Made by a program: the position numbers and the translations under genes. Shown piece after piece: positions 33,991 to 37,599 of a DNA stretch of 37,599 bases. The notes under the pieces are model-generated. The model had not been told where the DNA came from and ran no database searches. It was given only the letters and a program-made list of their open reading frames with translations. Position 1 is the first letter of the stretch, and each line of letters starts with the position of its first letter. This DNA is from an uncultured Lachnospiraceae bacterium (lineage in GTDB: Bacteria; Bacillota; Clostridia; Lachnospirales; Lachnospiraceae): contig CAMSTM010000013.1 in the NCBI GenBank assembly GCA_947063675.1, positions 1 to 37,599 on the forward strand, given 5' to 3'.

Positions 33991-34821
33991 TTGAATATCA
34001 ATGAACTGGAAACCCGGACAGGAATCACCAAACAGAATATCCGCTTTTATGAAAGGAAGGGACTGCTCCACCCGTCAAGAAACGAGACAAATAATTACAG
34101 GGAATATACGGAAGAAGATTTCCGGACGCTCCAGACAGTGAAAATCCTGCGAAAGCTGGATTTTTCCATAGAGGATATCCGAAACATTCTTTCCGAAGAA
34201 ATTCCTCTTGACGAATCTCTGAAGCACCACCTGAAAACCCTTCAGGAAAAGCAGCAGGAGCTTGACGCCTGCATCGTAATCTGCCGGGAGCTACTAGGAT
34301 GCGATATCAAATCCCTTGATGTAGACGACACTCTTCAGAAAATGGAAACGATGGAAAGAAATGGAGGGAAATTTATGTCAATTATTATGGATTACAAAAG
34401 GTTTGCAACAGCGGAAAGCAAAAAACGCTTTTCTTTTAAGCCGGACACCATGGTACTGAACACCGAAGAATTTACCGAAGCGCTTCTCCAATATGCCCGC
34501 GAAAGTAATCTGAATCTGGTAATCACAAAGCCCGGCATGTCTCCGGTTTTTGAAATAGACGGCCTGGAATACACGGCCATGCGTACCTTTGACCGGTTTG
34601 GCGCGACCATAAACTGCAGTCTCACCCACCCGGAAGAAGTGGAAACAAAAGATATTCCGAAAGCGCGCAAAATGCTGTACCGCTTCCTGCGCAGCCCTTT
34701 ATTTATCGCCGTCATCATACTTGTGTATCTGGCAATCAGCAGACAGAGTCTGTGGCCCGCCCTTTTGGTGGGAGCCGTTACTCTCCCTTATTTGTTCTGG
34801 GCCTTTCCCAGAGTCAAATAA
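33991..34821 (+). CDS. MerR-family regulator with C-terminal membrane anchor
   Basis: A protein of 276 residues. The N-terminal winged helix reads INELETRTGITKQNIRFYERKGLL, followed by YREYTEEDFRTLQ and a helical dimerisation segment (about 75-125). The middle (about 130-225) is a domain I do not recognise. The end has two membrane helices (about 233-252 and 255-270) separated by SRQSLWP. Membrane-anchored MerR proteins are uncommon and might sense an envelope signal. The TTG at 33991 is nine bases after AGGAGG and is preferred over the GTG at 33982, which sits too close. Its own promoter has the MerR 19-bp spacing. Targets in the glycan locus are unproven. Confidence 0.85.
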   Translation: MNINELETRTGITKQNIRFYERKGLLHPSRNETNNYREYTEEDFRTLQTVKILRKLDFSIEDIRNILSEEIPLDESLKHHLKTLQEKQQELDACIVICRELLGCDIKSLDVDDTLQKMETMERNGGKFMSIIMDYKRFATAESKKRFSFKPDTMVLNTEEFTEALLQYARESNLNLVITKPGMSPVFEIDGLEYTAMRTFDRFGATINCSLTHPEEVETKDIPKARKMLYRFLRSPLFIAVIILVYLAISRQSLWPALLVGAVTLPYLFWAFPRVK

Positions 34822-34845
34822 GAGAGCGCATTTTCTTTTGGTCTT

Positions 34846-36357
34846 TTACTTCTCTGCAGCCACTTTTACGGATTCCAGTCCGTAAAACCTGCTGACCCCT
34901 CTGTTTTCCCAGTCCTCCGGGTCCTCCTTTATATCGGAAAAATAAAGGAGCTCCGGCTGGCTGGGGAGGGGACTTACCGTTATATTCTTTTCCCCGCTGT
35001 TATAAATCTCCATCCTCTCATGTAAGGCGTCCCCGTAAGCCTTTGCACTGCCGTTTGACAGGTCTGTCAGCGCGGATGAAAAAACAAAATAATGAGGGTC
35101 CGGTATGATTGTAATGACCGCGGCCAGTCCGAAAAACAAAATACAGCCAAGCAAGCACCAGATTTCATTGAGCGAAAAATCCGCCCCGGCTCTCTTCTCA
35201 ACTTTTTTCCGCACCCAGCCGGTTACATAGCCCACGCACAGGGTAAGAACCAGAATAAACATGGTAAAGGTGAGCGCCTGCAGCCTGGCGGCCCCGATAT
35301 TCCCCACCGCAAAAAGAGAGGGCGTCATCATTGCCGAAACCAGACAATAACCGAAAAGCACTGCAATCAAAGGACAGGGGAAGGTAAATTCCGTCTTTTC
35401 CGCCATATGCCAGCACAAGGGAACCAGCAAAACAACAAGCAGAATTATCGGCCACCCGAACCACTGGCCAAGGCAGTAATCCAGACAGTAATAAAAGGAA
35501 ACCAGAACCGCTTTTACCGGATTCATACCGCTTGCGCCTTCCGCCCGCACCCAGTTACCGGGGGCCGCCACATTGAGCACAAATCCCAGGAAAAACGCCG
35601 CCACAGGCATGATAAGCATCCGGTACTCCTTCCATTTTTTGTGGTAAAAAAGAAATCCGGCCGCCACAGACAGGACTATCGCCACGTTTAACGCCGTAAG
35701 CTGATTGCCGCCGCCGGTCAGAAAGCCAAGGAGAGACACCATAACAAGCTTCAGCTTTCCGCTTTTTCCCCTGTCACAGGCAATGGAAATCAAAAGTCCG
35801 TAAAAAAACAGGGACATGCCGTGGACAAACATATAATTTACCGCGCCGCAGTACCAGTAAAACGCCTCCACCCGGCCCACCATACATTGTACCGTGATAA
35901 ACAACATTGCCATTACCGCGCAGCGGCTGATATATCTGTCCGCCTTAAAGACTCTGACAAAAATGGTTCTCAGCAGATAGGCGGTTGAAAAGCTGAGCAT
36001 GGCAAGCATAATAAAGACCGTCAGCACGTAAAAGCGTTCCCCGAAGCTGCTGGGCGGAACCGCCATCAGAAAATTGGAGGTAAAGTACCCCATCCAGGTA
36101 ATCCAGTCTTCTATTCCCCTCAGAACCCCGGCCCAGACGGCGCTTAAAATATTGTGGCTGCTCACCCACGCCTGCCTGCAGTTGTTGCCGATTGTATAGT
36201 CGTCCGCGCTGGGATAGTTGTACCAGCCAATCCATAGAAGCGGTATCAGGCTTATCACATAGATTCCCGTAAGAAAAACCGACAAATTTTTCGGCGTAAC
36301 CCATTTTGCCAGCCTTCCGTTTATTTTTTCAATTTTCCTGTTTTTTACCGAAATCAC
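34846..36357 (-). CDS. DUF6056-type membrane protein, GT-C-like
   Basis: A polytopic protein of 503 residues with about eleven helices. The first outer loop has YNYPSADDYTIGN with D52-D53, matching the acidic motif of DUF6056/GT-C proteins. GGGNQLTALN near 218 and APGNWVR near 273 are family features I recognise. The soluble C-terminus (about 440-503) is extracytoplasmic. The start is GTG at 36357, with a distant AGGGG; no ATG lies nearby in frame. It converges with the merR-like gene, with only 24 bases between stops and no clear terminator. It may use a polyprenyl-phosphate sugar to modify surface glycans. Function otherwise unknown. Confidence 0.8.
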   Translation of the reverse strand: MISVKNRKIEKINGRLAKWVTPKNLSVFLTGIYVISLIPLLWIGWYNYPSADDYTIGNNCRQAWVSSHNILSAVWAGVLRGIEDWITWMGYFTSNFLMAVPPSSFGERFYVLTVFIMLAMLSFSTAYLLRTIFVRVFKADRYISRCAVMAMLFITVQCMVGRVEAFYWYCGAVNYMFVHGMSLFFYGLLISIACDRGKSGKLKLVMVSLLGFLTGGGNQLTALNVAIVLSVAAGFLFYHKKWKEYRMLIMPVAAFFLGFVLNVAAPGNWVRAEGASGMNPVKAVLVSFYYCLDYCLGQWFGWPIILLVVLLVPLCWHMAEKTEFTFPCPLIAVLFGYCLVSAMMTPSLFAVGNIGAARLQALTFTMFILVLTLCVGYVTGWVRKKVEKRAGADFSLNEIWCLLGCILFFGLAAVITIIPDPHYFVFSSALTDLSNGSAKAYGDALHERMEIYNSGEKNITVSPLPSQPELLYFSDIKEDPEDWENRGVSRFYGLESVKVAAEK

Positions 36358-36433
36358 CTGGACAAAATCCCCTTTCCCGTTATCTGCTATGCGAACAAAC
36401 CGCCGTACGCAAAATAATCTCTGATATTCCTAC

Positions 36434-36462
36434 ATGGTAACACGAGAAGAAATACCGGTCAA
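36434..36462 (-). promoter_or_regulatory. Promoter for the DUF6056 gene
   Basis: On the minus strand TTGACC (36462-36457) and TACCAT (36439-36434) are spaced 17 bases, about 77 bases before the GTG start. The -10 is weak; consensus match only. Confidence 0.5.
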
Positions 36463-36471
36463 GAAATGAAC

Positions 36472-36500
36472 TTGAAAAAGCACCCGCAAGCGGATATACT
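36472..36500 (+). promoter_or_regulatory. Promoter for the right-edge GT-C-like gene
   Basis: TTGAAA (36472-36477) and TATACT (36495-36500) are spaced exactly 17 bases, 39 bases before the ATG at 36539. It is back to back with the minus-strand promoter, so the two genes diverge from a shared control region. Confidence 0.65.
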
Positions 36501-36538
36501 GTTAAATACAGACGTTACCGACGGAAAGGCGAACCTTT

Positions 36539-37599
36539 ATGAATCCCCTGAAAAGACAAGAGAAAATAATTTATATCCTTACTTTATGCTACATGGTTCC
36601 CTGCGGAATCCTGCTTGCCTTTAACAGCCTTTTTTCTCTTTTTCAAACCACTTATATGGAACTGTATCAGGAAATAGAAAAGCCCCTTTACAAGCAGGAC
36701 TCTCCTGTTTTTTTACTGTTGCTTTTCTTCCTTTTTGCGGGTCTGTGGGGGCTGTTTTTCAGAAAGCACGCCGCCACCCAAAGGCTCTGCCGCTTATTTG
36801 AAAAAACGGCGCTGATTTATTCCGTCGTTATCTGTATGCTCATTATTTTCATATACCGGGTAAATGTCGCCTGTGACAGCCAGTCCTTAAGCGACATAGC
36901 CGTCGCTTTTTTAGGCGGCGACTATTCTTCTTTTTCCGGCGACGACTATCTGGCGCACTATCCCCACCAGCTCGGCATGGTTGGTTTCCTTGAAATCATC
37001 TATTTCATTTTTGGCGTAAACAATTTTACGGTTCTTCAGCTATTAAATACAGCCGCTATTTTTTCGGCCGTATATTTTCTTCACCGGATTACGGAAGAAT
37101 TGTTTCCCGATTTTAATGTCCGCATAATGCTCTCCGTCCTTTGCCTCGGCCTGCTGCCTCTTTATCTCTATGTAACGTTTATTTACGGGGACATTCCCGG
37201 CATGGGATTTGCCATGCCCGCCGTTTATCTGATAATCCGCTACTTAAACACCAGGAAGCGTTTCCTTATTATTCCCGCTTCCCTCTGCATGTGTTTTGCC
37301 GTTTTGTTTAAGTCCAACAATTCCGTGATTCTTGCCGCCGCTGTCATAATACTGATATTATATTCCATCACCGCCAGAGACTGGTTTTCTCTCGTTTTTA
37401 CCGCCGCCCTTCTGATTCTTCCCGCCGCGGGAACCTCTCTGATTGATTTTTATTATGTAAAAGCTTCCGGGATTTCCGAAATTCCGGGCGGTATTCCCAA
37501 AGTTGCATGGATTGCAATGGGACTGCAGGAAAACGAATATCTGGAAAACGGCTGGTATAACGGCTATAACTGGGTCACCTACTCCGAATGCGGCCTTGA
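36539..37599 (+). CDS. GT-C-like membrane glycosyltransferase, 5' part (runs off right edge)
   Basis: An open frame of 353 codons from the ATG at 36539 with no stop before the window end. GGAAAGG lies about nine bases upstream. Several membrane helices are visible (about 10-30, 58-75, 90-108, 155-180, 200-235, 250-300). After the third helix the outer loop has CDSQSLSDIAVAF and later AHYPHQLGMVGF, the D/H-rich first-loop pattern of GT-C/PMT-like glycosyltransferases. Then come FIYGDIPGM and FKSNNSVIL. It is like unnamed Firmicutes GT39-type membrane proteins. It has its own promoter, divergent from the DUF6056 gene. Donor and acceptor are unknown, and the C-terminus is not seen. Confidence 0.72.
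   Translation, partial: MNPLKRQEKIIYILTLCYMVPCGILLAFNSLFSLFQTTYMELYQEIEKPLYKQDSPVFLLLLFFLFAGLWGLFFRKHAATQRLCRLFEKTALIYSVVICMLIIFIYRVNVACDSQSLSDIAVAFLGGDYSSFSGDDYLAHYPHQLGMVGFLEIIYFIFGVNNFTVLQLLNTAAIFSAVYFLHRITEELFPDFNVRIMLSVLCLGLLPLYLYVTFIYGDIPGMGFAMPAVYLIIRYLNTRKRFLIIPASLCMCFAVLFKSNNSVILAAAVIILILYSITARDWFSLVFTAALLILPAAGTSLIDFYYVKASGISEIPGGIPKVAWIAMGLQENEYLENGWYNGYNWVTYSECGL

Overview
The window is a 37.6 kb stretch of a surface-glycan locus, almost certainly from a Gram-positive Clostridia and most like a Lachnospiraceae gut genome. This rests on intermediate G+C by eye, strong AGGAGG-type ribosome sites, Bacillus EpsC/EpsN-like enzymes, DUF6020/DUF6056-type membrane proteins, a CotH kinase and Lachnospiraceae-style ATP-grasp and GT-C genes. 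There is no rRNA, tRNA, CRISPR array or insertion sequence, so the taxonomy is an inference from gene content.

Left block, minus strand, 15066 down to 1 (a DUF6020 membrane protein, then the polymer operon): an O-antigen-ligase/Wzy-type protein, an EpsC/PglF-like UDP-GlcNAc 4,6-dehydratase, an EpsN/PglE-like aminotransferase, a PglC/EpsL-size phosphoglycosyl transferase, an ATP-grasp ligase, a GT4, the TviB/TviC pair for UDP-GalNAcA, a DUF2334 deacetylase and two more GT4 enzymes, the last cut by the left edge. A promoter-like sequence inside the end of the DUF6020 gene could start the operon. Together these predict a polymer begun with a 4-amino-4,6-dideoxy-HexNAc phosphate and extended with GalNAcA-type sugars. 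No acetyltransferase of the PglD/EpsM type is present, so a free 4-amine and a zwitterionic repeat are possible.

At 15254-16639 sits a low-G+C orphan gene for a Schlafen-AlbA/ATPase/winged-helix protein. It carries an in-frame duplicated 38-bp segment beyond its stop codon and looks like an insertion between glycan blocks.

Middle block, minus strand, 26162 down to 16734 (modification operon): a PglK-like ABC flippase, a membrane acyltransferase, two large GT-C-like membrane proteins, WecE, a GNAT acetyltransferase and a GtrB/ArnC-like polyprenyl-phosphate glycosyltransferase. The likely logic is dTDP-Fuc4N, then Fuc4NAc, then an undecaprenyl-phosphate carrier, then transfer outside the membrane. 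A good sigma-A-type promoter lies upstream at 26230-26258. Above it are a CotH-family kinase (26312-28351) and a GT52-like transferase (28405-29499).

Plus-strand cassette, 29654-33857: pseF, a fold-type-III PLP decarboxylase-like gene, pseI and pseG, divergent from the GT52-like gene. This is the late half of CMP-pseudaminic acid synthesis with an unexplained PLP enzyme in the middle. It is the most novel-looking part of the window. pseB and pseC are not present as recognisable genes.

Right end: a MerR regulator with two C-terminal membrane helices, preceded by a textbook MerR-type promoter with a 19-bp spacer and a dyad. Then come a convergent DUF6056-type membrane protein and a divergent GT-C-like gene cut by the right edge. 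The many multi-membrane GT-C-like proteins suggest extensive decoration of the glycan on the outer face of the membrane.
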